Shown: positions 44,890-54,473, counted from the stretch's first letter. The stretch: 64,000 nt of DNA from Lysobacterales bacterium (GCA_015655335.1 JAATFF010000155.1:1-64000); one strand, 5' to 3'. A program made the numbers and translations. The notes: generated from the sequence alone by a model not told the origin.

Positions 44890-45235
44890 AGCCCCGGTGC
44901 CGACCAAGGACAACTCAGGGAGCGTTGGGGAAAAGTACCGCGAGGCTGAGGCGCCATGGAATGGATCTTCTCTGTGGCACGAATCGACTATGCGCGTCCG
45001 CTTGTTACGCGCGTGTAAGGCAACAGCTGCGCCCCAAAACGCATCGAAGCATCGCGCCGATTCCGTATGGTCACGCCACAAGCTGTTTTCCGCTGAGCGA
45101 GGCGGCAGAACACATCGCCTCTTAGTTCACCATCGTGCGTTACGCGTGGCTAACAGTGCAGAGCGCACATTAAGCATGCAGGCGATAGATCATTCGTCGG
45201 TCCGATAACCCCGGCGTGCGGTTGAGGTCTTCGCC

Positions 45236-45460
45236 ATGAATGTCCGAGCCGCTTCTACCCCACGTTCATCGTCGCGGATTACCAGGTTGTCCGGTTATAT
45301 CGTGGACATCTTTCAGCGCTCCACGAGAGCATCGCCGCTTCTGGCGCCTCTACCCATCACCCGCCGGCGGGAGCTGCTTTTGGCGCAAGACTTGAAGCGA
45401 AACGAACAGCGGATTCGCATGTTGGAGTTGCTGCGCGAGGTCAAGCACCCCCATAGCTAG
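45236..45460 (+). CDS. Possible small basic protein
   Basis: 74 residues with MNVRAASTPRSSSRITRLSGYIVDIFQR and a charged helical tail. GAGG eight bases before the ATG is the main support. No signal peptide, no known domain, and antisense to the direction of the fasciclin genes that flank it. Confidence 0.35.
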   Translation: MNVRAASTPRSSSRITRLSGYIVDIFQRSTRASPLLAPLPITRRRELLLAQDLKRNEQRIRMLELLREVKHPHS

Positions 45461-45603
45461 CCGCTCGACCTTGAAAAAGCAGAGCCATCGAATCGCACTA
45501 TCTGGACGTCCGGATCCGCGCAAACGGATCTCCAGGTGCCATCCATGGCGTGTTCTGGCGATGCGTTGCGACAAGGCAAGCCTCGTCACAGGACTCCTGT
45601 AGA

Positions 45604-46056
45604 TCAGTGCTTGGTTGGCACAATGACGGTATCGATGGCGTGGATGACGCCATTGCTCGACACGATATCTCGCTGCGTAATGTTGGCGCCGCCGATGCTG
45701 AGCGTGTCGCCCTCTTTCTTTACTGTCGCGCTTTGGCCCTGCATCATCTTCGGCGCGGTCAATTTCTCGACCTCCATGGCGGTGGTCCGGCCTGGCAGCA
45801 GGTGGTACTTCAGGACAGAGACCAGCTCCGCCTTGTTTTCCGGCTTTAGCCAGTTCTCCAGCATGCCTTTGGGCAGCTTGTCGAATGCCGCATCCGTCGG
45901 CGCGAAAAAGGTATAGGGGCCCGAACCACTCAGGACATGGGTTAGCTCAGCGGCTTCGAGGGCTTTGCCTAATGTATGGAAAGAGCCATTCGCCGCTGCG
46001 GTATCGACGAGGTTCTTGGAGGAAATAGGCGAGATATTGGAGTCATGATTAGACAT
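45604..46056 (-). CDS. Fasciclin (FAS1) domain protein, copy 2
   Basis: 150 residues. FAS1 domain with NLVDTAAANGSFHTLGKALEAAELTHVLSGSGPYTFFAPTDAAFDKLP and closing SSNGVIHAIDTVIVPTKH. Long identical runs with copy 1 (LSGSGPYT-FAP, WLKPENKAELVSVLKYH-LPGR, PKMMQGQSA) show recent tandem duplication with about 1.2 kb spacing. It too lacks a classical signal peptide. AAGG precedes the ATG. Confidence 0.9.
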   Translation of the reverse strand: MSNHDSNISPISSKNLVDTAAANGSFHTLGKALEAAELTHVLSGSGPYTFFAPTDAAFDKLPKGMLENWLKPENKAELVSVLKYHLLPGRTTAMEVEKLTAPKMMQGQSATVKKEGDTLSIGGANITQRDIVSSNGVIHAIDTVIVPTKH

Positions 46057-46095
46057 GTATTTGCCTTGAGTGATGATCCGCGTAGCGGATTTTGA

Positions 46096-46109
46096 GCGGC
46101 CGAAGCCGC
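46096..46109 (-). promoter_or_regulatory. Leader hairpin GCGGC-TTCG-GCCGC of fasciclin copy 2
   Basis: Same tetraloop hairpin as before copy 1, about 40 bases before the start codon. Flanks have diverged except for the conserved block at 46161-46170. Confidence 0.6.
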
Positions 46110-46384
46110 AACTCCGATATCAATCGAAGAAGTACTCAGATGGCGTTAGGGAGAGGACCGCGAGGCTGAGACGCCTGCCAAGGAGAGGAATTGCGTTCCC
46201 GGCGTTAGAGCAGCATGCGCTTACGGTTGTTAGCTGGAGGTAACGCGTGAAGCACCATATGCGCACCATTGCTGTCGCTGCCCACCGAAACGGTAAATAA
46301 GCACGATGTATCCACAACCAATCGCCTGCGTCGTTTCAGCCTCGGCAAAGGAATATGCTGGGGGTGCGAGCTATTCAATAGGCG

Positions 46385-46612
46385 ATGGTCATGACAAGTG
46401 TCTCAGGCAAGACTGCAAATGGATTTACGTACGACGGCGACTACGAACACGCCAACTCCGATCGCGTCACCTGGACAGCCACATACAGGCGCGGCGGTCA
46501 CTTCTATGGAATGCGGCATGGACGCGTCAACGAACTGCTGGGTGTTGCCACGGCGGAGATCGATGCGGCAGTAAAGGACGACATTGAAGCGACGTGGACT
46601 CAAGCCACCTAG
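46385..46612 (+). CDS. Small hypothetical protein
   Basis: 75 residues, MVMTSVSGKTANGFTYDGDYEHANSDRVTWTATYRRGGHFYGMRHGRVNELLG and a helical acidic end. Its alternating beta-like pattern and codon use look coding. An internal ATG at 46391 could also be the start. I know no family with a function; some short conserved proteobacterial proteins have a similar look. Confidence 0.5.
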   Translation: MVMTSVSGKTANGFTYDGDYEHANSDRVTWTATYRRGGHFYGMRHGRVNELLGVATAEIDAAVKDDIEATWTQAT

Positions 46613-47024
46613 ATGTACTTTTAGCCATCCACCTAAAGATCAAACCTAGTCCCGAAGACCTTGCATACGTCCGGGGCTCAGCAAGCCATCACACTTCGTC
46701 ATGGCACCGACCTGACGCGACACTGATCGTCGTCTTGGAACCTAGCCGCTTGGTGTGTTTCCTCGCGCGCTCGACAGATCCCCGCACGTCGTTGGCATCC
46801 ATTTAGCTGCCCGTTAGCAAACGCAAAGTTTTGCGGGACGCCACGACTCATGCGACCGCTTGGAACGACGGAGCGTCCGCCTCTTCATTCGTGATGAATA
46901 CCTTCACAGCGAAATTTTCGGCTGTGGCGGGCGGCATATGACGATACGCAAATCGGCGAGCTACACTGAATCGAAATCGCCGTTGCATCCCTCTATATAA
47001 ACTTTCGACCAGGCAAGGCCAAGC

Positions 47025-47708
47025 ATGAGCTTGTTGTACGACTTGTCAGCGAACGCCGTGCGCCGCATTTACGACGCACGCATCGATACCCCGCCCGTCC
47101 TGGATGCCGGCGCTTATTTTCCTGGCGCGGCCCGATTTATGTCGTCGTGGCCGGCGATTCGCGATGAGGCGTTGGCGTTGGCTACGCGTATGCAAGCCAT
47201 ACCGCGCTTTCACGACATCATGCCGGCGCAGGCGGAGATCTCCGCGAACGATGGCAAAGATTGGCGGCTGTTTGTGTTGAAAGTCTATGGCGCCGAGATG
47301 GATGACAACATGGCAGCCTGCCCCACGTTGGCCAGCATCGTGTCATCGACACCGGATGTACTGTCGGCAACGCTGTCGTTCCTGGCGCCTCATAAACACA
47401 TTCCTCGTCATCGCGGTCCCTTCCGCGGTGTTCTTCGCTATCAGCTCGGCTTGTCTGTGCCTGTCGATGCCGAAGGGCGGCCTGCCGCGGTGTTGTCGTT
47501 GAACGATCAGGAATATCGGATCGGCGATGGCGAGCATCTGTTATGGGACGACACGTATCCGCATGAAGTGTGGAACAACAGCGACCAGCTCCGCGTCGCT
47601 TTGCTGCTCGATGTGCGTCGACGTCATATGTCGATGGATATGCGTGTGCTGTCCCGTGCGTTGATCGCTTCCGTGGGCTTGGTGGCCCGATGGCGCGGCG
47701 TGGCTTGA
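47025..47708 (+). CDS. Aspartyl/asparaginyl beta-hydroxylase family dioxygenase
   Basis: 227 residues; AAGG before the ATG. Key segment FLAPHKHIPRHRGPFRGVLRYQLGLSVP carries the first iron His and the 2-oxoglutarate/Arg region; LLWDDTYPHEVWNNSDQLRVALLLDVRR carries the distal His and Arg. The family includes LpxO, which hydroxylates lipid A acyl chains, and peptide hydroxylases. The C-terminal hydrophobic stretch (ALIASVGLVARW) suggests membrane contact as in LpxO. Substrate not proven. Confidence 0.82.
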   Translation: MSLLYDLSANAVRRIYDARIDTPPVLDAGAYFPGAARFMSSWPAIRDEALALATRMQAIPRFHDIMPAQAEISANDGKDWRLFVLKVYGAEMDDNMAACPTLASIVSSTPDVLSATLSFLAPHKHIPRHRGPFRGVLRYQLGLSVPVDAEGRPAAVLSLNDQEYRIGDGEHLLWDDTYPHEVWNNSDQLRVALLLDVRRRHMSMDMRVLSRALIASVGLVARWRGVA

Positions 47709-47849
47709 TAACCGCAAAAGCTCAACGACAAGCTCACGAAATCTTGGCTCTCGATGCGGCAAAGTCGTATCGAGGTGGTCAGAACGGCTTGGCGAATTTC
47801 CGGAGCGGCCCTTTTCATTTCACCAAGGCCAAGCCATGGAGAGCCCTCT

Positions 47850-48284
47850 ATGTCGTCGATCCTTCTACGCAGCGTAAAACGGCTAATCCTTGCTTTCGCG
47901 TTGATCTCTTGCGCTTTTACGGCCAGCGTAAGCGCGCAAGGCGTCATACAACACGCACTTACGCCTGCGGACAGGACTTCCGTGCAGCAATACACGCTTA
48001 CCGAAGACAGCTTCCAGAAATTGCTGTCCACGGCGAAGGATGCGAAAGCCAACAAGGTGCAGATCCGCATTCTTGATCCGAATGCGCATTCGCTGGATGA
48101 AACAGCCACGCACCTGAACGCAAGTCCGGATGTCCGCGCCTTGTTAAGCCGGCATAGCCTTAACGCACACGACTTTTTGCTCGGCGAATACGCTTTGCTA
48201 AGTGCCGAGTTCGCGGTGAAGTACGGCGATCAAGCGGGCAAGCATGGCCAATCCGGCGAACATGGCGTTGTATCGCAAGCATGA
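47850..48284 (+). CDS. Hypothetical secreted protein
   Basis: 144 residues from the ATG at 47850 (GGAGAG seven bases upstream). Signal peptide residues 1-30 (LILAFALISCAFTASVSAQ). The mature part is helical: LTEDSFQKLLSTAKDAKANKVQI, DVRALLSRHSLNAHDFLLGEYALLSAEFAVKYG, then a short His/Gly/Gln-rich tail. I recognise no domain. Confidence 0.65.
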   Translation: MSSILLRSVKRLILAFALISCAFTASVSAQGVIQHALTPADRTSVQQYTLTEDSFQKLLSTAKDAKANKVQIRILDPNAHSLDETATHLNASPDVRALLSRHSLNAHDFLLGEYALLSAEFAVKYGDQAGKHGQSGEHGVVSQA

Positions 48285-48339
48285 AGCGGAGATCGATGCG
48301 CTTAGCGGCGACGACAGCAATAACTGAGTACGCAAGCCG

Positions 48340-48546
48340 TCATTGCGTGTGAACGACGCCATCGCCAATACCCAGGCAAAGGCGCGCGTACCACCGCATC
48401 GATGTCGTGGCCGTTGTCTTTGTGCGGTGCGCCTCATGGGAGTTATCGGCCGATGGTGCTTGCCGATTGTTCGCCCATCGGCGCGCCAAATTGGCGTCGG
48501 TGATATAGCCGTGCAGAAACAGCAGGTCGGTCCAGAACGTGCTCAC
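48340..48546 (-). CDS. Small hypothetical protein downstream of the GST gene
   Basis: 68 residues from a GTG at 48546 with GGAGG six bases upstream, an unusually good site. It begins MSTFWTDLLFLHGYITDANLARRWAN; the rest is polar. It follows the GST stop by 42 bases on the same strand and is probably co-transcribed. I recall similar short proteins in Xanthomonadales but no function. Confidence 0.55.
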   Translation of the reverse strand: MSTFWTDLLFLHGYITDANLARRWANNRQAPSADNSHEAHRTKTTATTSMRWYARLCLGIGDGVVHTQ

Positions 48547-48588
48547 AGGAGCCTCCGGGTGAGGGACTTCACATGGGGATGCAGCCGA

Positions 48589-49227
48589 TTAGTCGACGGT
48601 TTCACCGGTCAACGGTGTCGCCAGCATCGAAGGCCGCTGCGTAAATGCGCCATACCATGCAGCGAGCCGCGGGCGGCCGGATTCGAAATCAGGCAGGCGG
48701 CGGAACTCCAGCCAACTCAATGCGGTGGCGAGTGCGATCTGGCCGATATCGACGTGATCGGCTTTCGCGTTGTGCGGATCGATGCTGGGCTCTTCATTTT
48801 CCAGAAAGTCGTACGAGCTCAGCAGCTTCTCCATCAAACCGTCGCGCATCGCGGGATAGCGATAGGGCTCGGGGCGGCGCTCCGTTTCGTGACGCATAGC
48901 GATGCCGGCATCGCACAGACCTTGTGCGAGCGCTTGCAGGCGCAAGCTCACCAGCCGTTCGCGACCTGCTAACGGAATCGCTCGTTCGCGCTCGTGCAAT
49001 CCATCCAGGTATTCGCAAATGACGTTGGAGTCGAATAACGCGAAACCGTCGTTGTGAATCAACACGGGCACCTTTCCGAGCGGGTTCACCCGATACACCT
49101 CTTCATTGCGCACCGTTGGGCTGGTTTCGTGGTGTATCACTTGCAGGCTGCTGGCGAGGCCGACTTCGTGGGCCATGACCAGGACTTTGCGCGCGTAGGG
49201 CGAATGCGTTTGGTAGAGAAGTTTCAT
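48589..49227 (-). CDS. Glutathione S-transferase family protein
   Basis: 212 residues from the ATG at 49227. N-terminal thioredoxin-like domain: MKLLYQTHSPYARKVLVMAHEVGL with Ser9 in the catalytic position, NPLGKVPVLIHNDGFALFDSNVICEYLD with the cis-Pro and the glutathione-binding Asp-Ser. The C-terminal helical domain has VDIGQIALATALSWLEFR. Divergent from an Lrp/AsnC regulator by 91 bases, the likely controller. Confidence 0.92.
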   Translation of the reverse strand: MKLLYQTHSPYARKVLVMAHEVGLASSLQVIHHETSPTVRNEEVYRVNPLGKVPVLIHNDGFALFDSNVICEYLDGLHERERAIPLAGRERLVSLRLQALAQGLCDAGIAMRHETERRPEPYRYPAMRDGLMEKLLSSYDFLENEEPSIDPHNAKADHVDIGQIALATALSWLEFRRLPDFESGRPRLAAWYGAFTQRPSMLATPLTGETVD

Positions 49228-49290
49228 GTATGCATTTTCGCAGCAGAATGCGCGGATTAGCCGCGACTTCCGTCCATTTTGCGTTGCAAA

Positions 49291-49318
49291 GCCGCACATT
49301 TTGAGCTATTTGTGCGGC
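49291..49318. promoter_or_regulatory. Inverted repeat GCCGCACA-N12-TGTGCGGC before lrp-type gene
   Basis: Perfect 8-base arms, the right arm touching the start codon at 49319. Position and size fit autoregulation by the Lrp protein, and it could also act on the divergent GST gene. Confidence 0.6.
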
Positions 49319-49789
49319 ATGACCGACGACTCCTCCCTGGATGCTTTCGACCGCGACATTCTGCGCCGGGTGCAACAGGATGCACGCACCACGAGCGAGG
49401 ACATCGGCGCCGATATCGGCCTCTCCGCGGCAGCGGTCCAGCGCCGGCTCAAGCGCATGCGTCAGTTGGGGGTGATCATTGCCGAGGTGGCGATCGTCAA
49501 CCCGCGCTCGGTGGGCCAAACCATGAGCTTTATCGTGGACGTCGAGATGGAGCGCGAGCGGGCGGACATGCTCGATGCGTTTCGGCGCGCGGCGTGCAGC
49601 GATCCTAACGTTCAGCAGTGCTATTACGTCACCGGCGTGGCCGATTTTGTCCTGATCGTGGTGGCGCGGGACATGGACGATTTCGAGGTGTTCACCCGAC
49701 GCCTGCTGTTCGACAACCCCAATATCCGGCGTTTCACCACCAGCGTGGTGATGGCCCGCGACAAGACCGGCCAGGTCGTGCCCGTCTGA
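49319..49789 (+). CDS. Lrp/AsnC-family regulator
   Basis: 156 residues from the ATG at 49319. N-terminal HTH: LDAFDRDILRRVQQDARTTSEDIGADIGLSAAAVQRRLKRMRQLGVI. The C-terminal RAM domain contains VQQCYYVTGVADFVLIVVARDMDDFEVF and NIRRFTTSVVMARDKTG. It should bind amino acids or related ligands. Divergent from the GST gene. Confidence 0.93.
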   Translation: MTDDSSLDAFDRDILRRVQQDARTTSEDIGADIGLSAAAVQRRLKRMRQLGVIIAEVAIVNPRSVGQTMSFIVDVEMERERADMLDAFRRAACSDPNVQQCYYVTGVADFVLIVVARDMDDFEVFTRRLLFDNPNIRRFTTSVVMARDKTGQVVPV

Positions 49790-49994
49790 GTCGTCGCGCC
49801 CGCATTGCGCCGGGGGCCTAACGTTTTTCGCCAATCGGCCGATAGTGACTTTCGATCTTCCGTTTCTTTCGGCATAGAAGGATTCACTGATCTAACAACG
49901 GCGCCCCGGCAAAGACCGGTTAGGCGTGCTTTTTCTTTTTTGCGGGCAAAGGGACGGCCGATCCATCGAGCATGGTGGTAGGGAACGGGTATCG

Positions 49995-51728
49995 ATGCAG
50001 CTTCAGGCACAGCTTAGGGCGGCGGCAGCGCTGATGCTCGCCGTGGCTGCGGGCATTTCGACGTATGTATTTTTGGGCTACGCAGACGCGTATACGCAGA
50101 GCACGCAAAATCTGCAAACACTGATGTCTTACGAGCTGGTGCTGAAGGCAGGCAACGCCGTATCCGCCGAGCGCGGGCCTTCCAACATTTTGCTCAGCCT
50201 CGATCGGGATGCAGGACAACTATACGAATCGACGGAATCCCAGGTTGTCAGATCGCGCTTGCGCACCGATCTAGCGCTCGGCCAGCTGCAGCGTTTGATG
50301 CAGACGCAGCAAAGCGATGAACGAAACACGCTGACGTCGACGCAGCAATCCTTGCTACAAGGTCGTGCCCAGATCGACAAGCTGGTTCAGAACGAGCCCT
50401 CGGAGCGATCGCCGCAGAACCTTCAGGACGCCATCGATCGGATGATTTCGGCACGGCAACAGCTGGATCCGCTGGTCGACGATTTTTACAGCGCCGCGGT
50501 ACGGCAAGCGCCGGATCAAGCCGGCATCATGCAGATGGCGCGCATTCTCAGCGATTTGCGCGAATACGGTGGCCGAATCGGTGCCATGTTGATCGTGCCG
50601 TTGTCGACACCGCAACCGATCAGTCCCGCACAACGCCTGGTCATTGCCGTGTTACGCGGTCACATCGACCAGTTGCATCGCCTGATGCCAACGCGCATCG
50701 GAACGATGGATCGCGCTCCCGACGGTATCCATAGCATGCGTACGCAAGTGGAGCGCGGATTTTTCGGCCATACCTTGCCGCTGATCGACACACTCGTTGC
50801 ACGCTCCGGATCAGACTACACAGTGCGAGCCGCATCGTTCACGCGGCAGGTCATGCCAGACCTGATGGATCTGGAAAAGCTGGAAGACCTCTTCATGCAG
50901 CGGGCTATCGCCCAGATAAGCCGCGTGCAACGCCACGATCGCAAACAGATGGTGTTGACCGGCGCTTACCTGCTCGCGTTTTTCTGCTTGCTGCTCGCCA
51001 TTCTGCGCGCTGCCGAAAGCCTGATCATTCGCCCGCTATTGCTCGCACGCCAGGAAATCATCGACCTCGCCAGCGGCGATTTGCATCGAGCACCGCGTGC
51101 AGGGCGCAGTGCGGAGGTGCGCGCCCTGCACGAAGCCATCGATACGCTAAGACGACACCAGGTGTACGGCATGCAGCTGGCGATCGAACGCGACGAATTG
51201 AGCGAGGCGTTGCGCCGGCAAGCGCGCACCGATGCATTGACTGGGCTGTTGAACCGTCACGCGCTGGAGGAACTCACGGGCGATCTGTCTGCCGACCCCG
51301 TGGTGTTGACCGAAGATCGAGGCTTGATTCTGCTCGACGTGGATTACTTCAAATCCATCAACGACGAGCACGGTCATATCGTTGGCGATTTGGTGCTGCG
51401 TGAAATGGCTCGTCGCATCAAAAGCGTCGTCGCGACACGGCACATGGCGTTTCGTTACGGCGGAGAAGAATTCGCGGTGCTTACAACCCGCATGTCGATG
51501 ACGGCATTGTGCCATCTCGCCGAAGATATTCGGCATGCCATCGGACATGACGACATCATCGTGCGCAGCACATCGAAACTCTCGGTCACCGCCAGCTTCG
51601 GCGTGGCCAAAGGCGATGCCATGCACTCGACATGGCTGGATCTTCTGCATGCCGCCGATAACGCGCTGTATCAGGCGAAGGCTCAGGGTCGTAATCAACT
51701 GGTAGCTTCCGCCGAGGTCCCGTTATGA
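49995..51728 (+). CDS. Diguanylate cyclase with periplasmic sensor and HAMP
   Basis: 577 residues from the ATG at 49995. A membrane helix at about 12-35 (ALMLAVAAGISTYVFLGYA) and one near 315-335 (LTGAYLLAFFCLLLAILRAAES) bracket a helical periplasmic domain that resembles nitrate/nitrite-sensing types. A HAMP-like segment (RPLLLARQEIIDLASGDLHRAPRAGRSAEVRALHEAIDTLRR) follows. The GGDEF domain has ARTDALTGLLNRHALEEL, DVDYFKSINDEHGHIVGD and GGEEF at 489-493. It makes c-di-GMP; ligand unknown. Confidence 0.9.
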   Translation: MQLQAQLRAAAALMLAVAAGISTYVFLGYADAYTQSTQNLQTLMSYELVLKAGNAVSAERGPSNILLSLDRDAGQLYESTESQVVRSRLRTDLALGQLQRLMQTQQSDERNTLTSTQQSLLQGRAQIDKLVQNEPSERSPQNLQDAIDRMISARQQLDPLVDDFYSAAVRQAPDQAGIMQMARILSDLREYGGRIGAMLIVPLSTPQPISPAQRLVIAVLRGHIDQLHRLMPTRIGTMDRAPDGIHSMRTQVERGFFGHTLPLIDTLVARSGSDYTVRAASFTRQVMPDLMDLEKLEDLFMQRAIAQISRVQRHDRKQMVLTGAYLLAFFCLLLAILRAAESLIIRPLLLARQEIIDLASGDLHRAPRAGRSAEVRALHEAIDTLRRHQVYGMQLAIERDELSEALRRQARTDALTGLLNRHALEELTGDLSADPVVLTEDRGLILLDVDYFKSINDEHGHIVGDLVLREMARRIKSVVATRHMAFRYGGEEFAVLTTRMSMTALCHLAEDIRHAIGHDDIIVRSTSKLSVTASFGVAKGDAMHSTWLDLLHAADNALYQAKAQGRNQLVASAEVPL

Positions 51729-52152
51729 AATATTTGAATTTGACGCCATATTGACGCGCGTTGGCATCGAGGCATATCGGGCACCGCTCTTTTAGAGAGT
51801 GATGTTGTCTGACGATGTTTTTTTCCGCCATCAACGTCGCTGCGTTCAGCTGATTTTGTGACGTGTAAATCAGATGTAACACCTAAATTCTCCCAAAGCA
51901 CTAGACGTCCGCGGCAAGCGGGGAGCACCATCGATGACCCCGGCGTTCAACCGGGAGAGCAGTGGGAGTTGAAGCTAGTCAACGTGACCGCAACCTCGTG
52001 GCTGCGTCGGGCCCATACGGCGGTCCGGGTGACTTTCCTTGTGTTTTGTCCTTGCATCCAGAGAGGTGGAATCTCGACGACACAACTTTTTAAGGCTGGC
52101 AGATCCATCACAGGGGGACTCGTTTTTTTCATCACCTTAGGGAGATAAAGAC
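51729..52152. other. Long leader/promoter region of the S53 peptidase
   Basis: No gene. Contains a CCCGG/CCGGG stem with 7-base loop at 51939-51955 and the ribosome site AGGGAGAT before the GTG start. No known riboswitch was recognised. Confidence 0.45.
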
Positions 52153-54450
52153 GTGAAAACCGAGCATGTGATGATGGGTATATCGATTGCTGCAGCACTT
52201 GCCGTGCTGCCATCGGTTACCCTGGCTTCCGCTTCAAACCCTGCGCTTGCAGGCCTCAATACGGCCGAAGCGCCTCGTGTTACCCAGACGGTCGATAATC
52301 GTGTCGTCTCTGCGTTGAGTAACACCCATCTGTCGATTCTCGCCAATACCGCGCCTACGGGTGCCGTGGCCGACTCGACCCCCATGAATCATATGCAACT
52401 CATTCTCCAGCGCAGCTCCACGCGTGCAGCGGCATTGGAGTCGTTGATTAGTGCACAGCACGATCCCAGTTCATCAAAATTTCACCAGTGGCTAACCCCT
52501 GAAGAATTTGGCGCGACGTTCGGCGTGGCAGATGCCGATATCGCCGCTGCAAAAGCATGGCTTGCGTCGCAGGGCTTCACCGTCAATGGTGTGTACCCGA
52601 ACAAGATGCAGATCGATTTCAGCGGCACAGCTGGGCAGATACGCCAGGCGTTCCATACCCAGGAAAGTCGCTACATGGTCAACCACGTAAGCCATATCGC
52701 CAATAGTGCCGATATCAGCGTGCCCTCGGCGCTGCATAGCGTGGTAGTTGGTGTCGCCGGTCTCAATGACTTCCGGCCACAGCCTTTGCACAAGCAACCG
52801 CAAGTCGCGCAATTCAACAAGTCATCGCAAAACTTCAAGATTCAGCAGGCCTCTGCGCCCAAGCCTGGTTCCGCACCTAACCCGATGGTCAATTTCACCG
52901 GTGGCGTGCGTGGTTTCGTGCCGTACGACATGAATACGATCTACAACACTACGGCGTTGTACAACAGCGGGCTAACCGGTTCGGGTATCACGATTGCTGT
53001 GGTCGAAGATCAGGATATGGATGTCGATGACTGGCCGAACTTCGTCAGCCAATTCAACCTTGGCAGTTACGGCGGTACGTTCAACCAGTTCCAGCCATTG
53101 CTTTCGCCGGATACGGGCAATTGTTCCGATCCCGGCGGCAACAATCCCGATGAAGAGAGCATCGAAACAGTGTTGGATGCCGAGTGGTCCACGGCCATGG
53201 CTCCGGGTGCCAATATCTGGGTGGCGACCTGCAACGATTCGAGCAGCAACAACTTCTTCGGTGGCGTCTTCACTGCGGCGGACAATTTGATCAACGGTAC
53301 CTCGCGTCCCAATATCATCAGTGCAAGCTACGGATATGGGGAAGGCTTTACGGATACCCCCAGCAAGACAGCGATCGATCTGATGTGGGCGCAGGCGGAT
53401 GCGGAAGGTATTTCGGTTTTCGTATCCACCGGCGACTCCGGTTCCAATCCAAGCTTAAATGGCTCGATCATCAACGGTGCTCCTGCGATTGACGCCAATT
53501 CGTTTGCGACCTCGCCCAATGACACCGGCGTGGGTGGTACGGATACGGCCGATGTGCTGGACGGCACCTCCAAGAAATATTTCAGCAGCACCCTCAATGC
53601 AAGCTACGGTTCGGCGCTGTCCTACGTGCCGGAAATCACCTGGAACGAATCCTGCGGCAACACCCGAGCGGCCTCGGATCTGGTCAACCTTACTGCGTTG
53701 AAATTCTGCAAGAACGCGTTGATCTACGACCCCAACGGCGACTACGTCACTTCGGAAAGCGGCAGCGGCGGACCTTCGTCGGTCGATAGCAAACCGTCTT
53801 GGCAGCGGATCGTTCACGGAGCAGCCAAGGATCAGTCGCGTGATTTGCCGGATGTTTCGTTGTTCGGCGGTTCGTATGGCGGCTATTCGTGGGTGATTCT
53901 GTGCACGGGTTTCTATCCGTGTACCGCCAACTTCAGTTCGCCGGTGGAACTGGTCGGCGGCACGTCGCTGTCATCGCCGATGTTCGCAGGCATTCAAGCG
54001 CTGATCGATCAGGGCTTGTCCAAGGCTGGCTTGTCCGCAAACCAAGGCAATGCCGCACCGACGCTGTATGAGCTGGCCCGCGCCGAATACGGCGGCGCCA
54101 CCGGTGCTGCACCATCGACGCTTGCGCAGTGCGACTCCGACAACGGCACCAAGGGAACCAGCAAGTGCGTGTTCCACAACATCACCGACGGCGGCAACTC
54201 CACACAATGCATCAATGTTGAAGAGTTTGCGGAGACCACACCTGACTGTTACTACTATGGAACCATTCAGAACTTCGAGGGTTTCTACGGTCCGACACAA
54301 GTGGGCCTGACCTCGTCCAATGCGTCGAAGTACAACAGCAACACGGCAGCATTCGCTGCGCAGGCCGGTTGGAGCTTCGCCAACGGCCTGGGTTCGGTGA
54401 ATGCCAACAATCTGCTCTCAGCGTGGAAGAAGTTTGTCAATGTGAAGTAA
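52153..54450 (+). CDS. Secreted S53 family serine-carboxyl peptidase (sedolisin-like)
   Basis: 765 residues from a GTG at 52153 with AGGGAG upstream. Signal peptide to about residue 27. A Pro-kumamolisin activation domain (residues about 55-200: PMNHMQLILQRSS, HDPSSSKFHQWLTPEEFGATFG) precedes the catalytic domain. Catalytic residues: E338 and D342 (in IETVLDAEW), the oxyanion Asp in STGDSGSN, and Ser605 in GGTSLSSP. Such enzymes work in acid and digest secreted or environmental protein. It is followed by an excellent terminator. Confidence 0.95.
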   Translation: MKTEHVMMGISIAAALAVLPSVTLASASNPALAGLNTAEAPRVTQTVDNRVVSALSNTHLSILANTAPTGAVADSTPMNHMQLILQRSSTRAAALESLISAQHDPSSSKFHQWLTPEEFGATFGVADADIAAAKAWLASQGFTVNGVYPNKMQIDFSGTAGQIRQAFHTQESRYMVNHVSHIANSADISVPSALHSVVVGVAGLNDFRPQPLHKQPQVAQFNKSSQNFKIQQASAPKPGSAPNPMVNFTGGVRGFVPYDMNTIYNTTALYNSGLTGSGITIAVVEDQDMDVDDWPNFVSQFNLGSYGGTFNQFQPLLSPDTGNCSDPGGNNPDEESIETVLDAEWSTAMAPGANIWVATCNDSSSNNFFGGVFTAADNLINGTSRPNIISASYGYGEGFTDTPSKTAIDLMWAQADAEGISVFVSTGDSGSNPSLNGSIINGAPAIDANSFATSPNDTGVGGTDTADVLDGTSKKYFSSTLNASYGSALSYVPEITWNESCGNTRAASDLVNLTALKFCKNALIYDPNGDYVTSESGSGGPSSVDSKPSWQRIVHGAAKDQSRDLPDVSLFGGSYGGYSWVILCTGFYPCTANFSSPVELVGGTSLSSPMFAGIQALIDQGLSKAGLSANQGNAAPTLYELARAEYGGATGAAPSTLAQCDSDNGTKGTSKCVFHNITDGGNSTQCINVEEFAETTPDCYYYGTIQNFEGFYGPTQVGLTSSNASKYNSNTAAFAAQAGWSFANGLGSVNANNLLSAWKKFVNVK

Positions 54451-54473
54451 TTCCTATTGATGTGGTTACCTTT

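Larger units (their letters stand above)
44839..45603. other. Region between the two fasciclin genes
   Basis: Begins with the leader of copy 1, including the hairpin at 44876-44889. A plus frame at 45236-45460 (74 residues, GAGG eight bases before its ATG, helical Arg/Glu-rich C-terminus RRRELLLAQDLKRNEQRIRMLELL) may be a small gene; I recognise no family. Nothing else is supportable. Confidence 0.4.
46057..47024. other. Region between fasciclin copy 2 and the beta-hydroxylase gene
   Basis: Contains the leader of copy 2 and the small frame at 46385-46612. After 46613 no convincing gene is seen; a plus frame at 46594-46806 has no family and overlaps the small gene. Confidence 0.4.
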
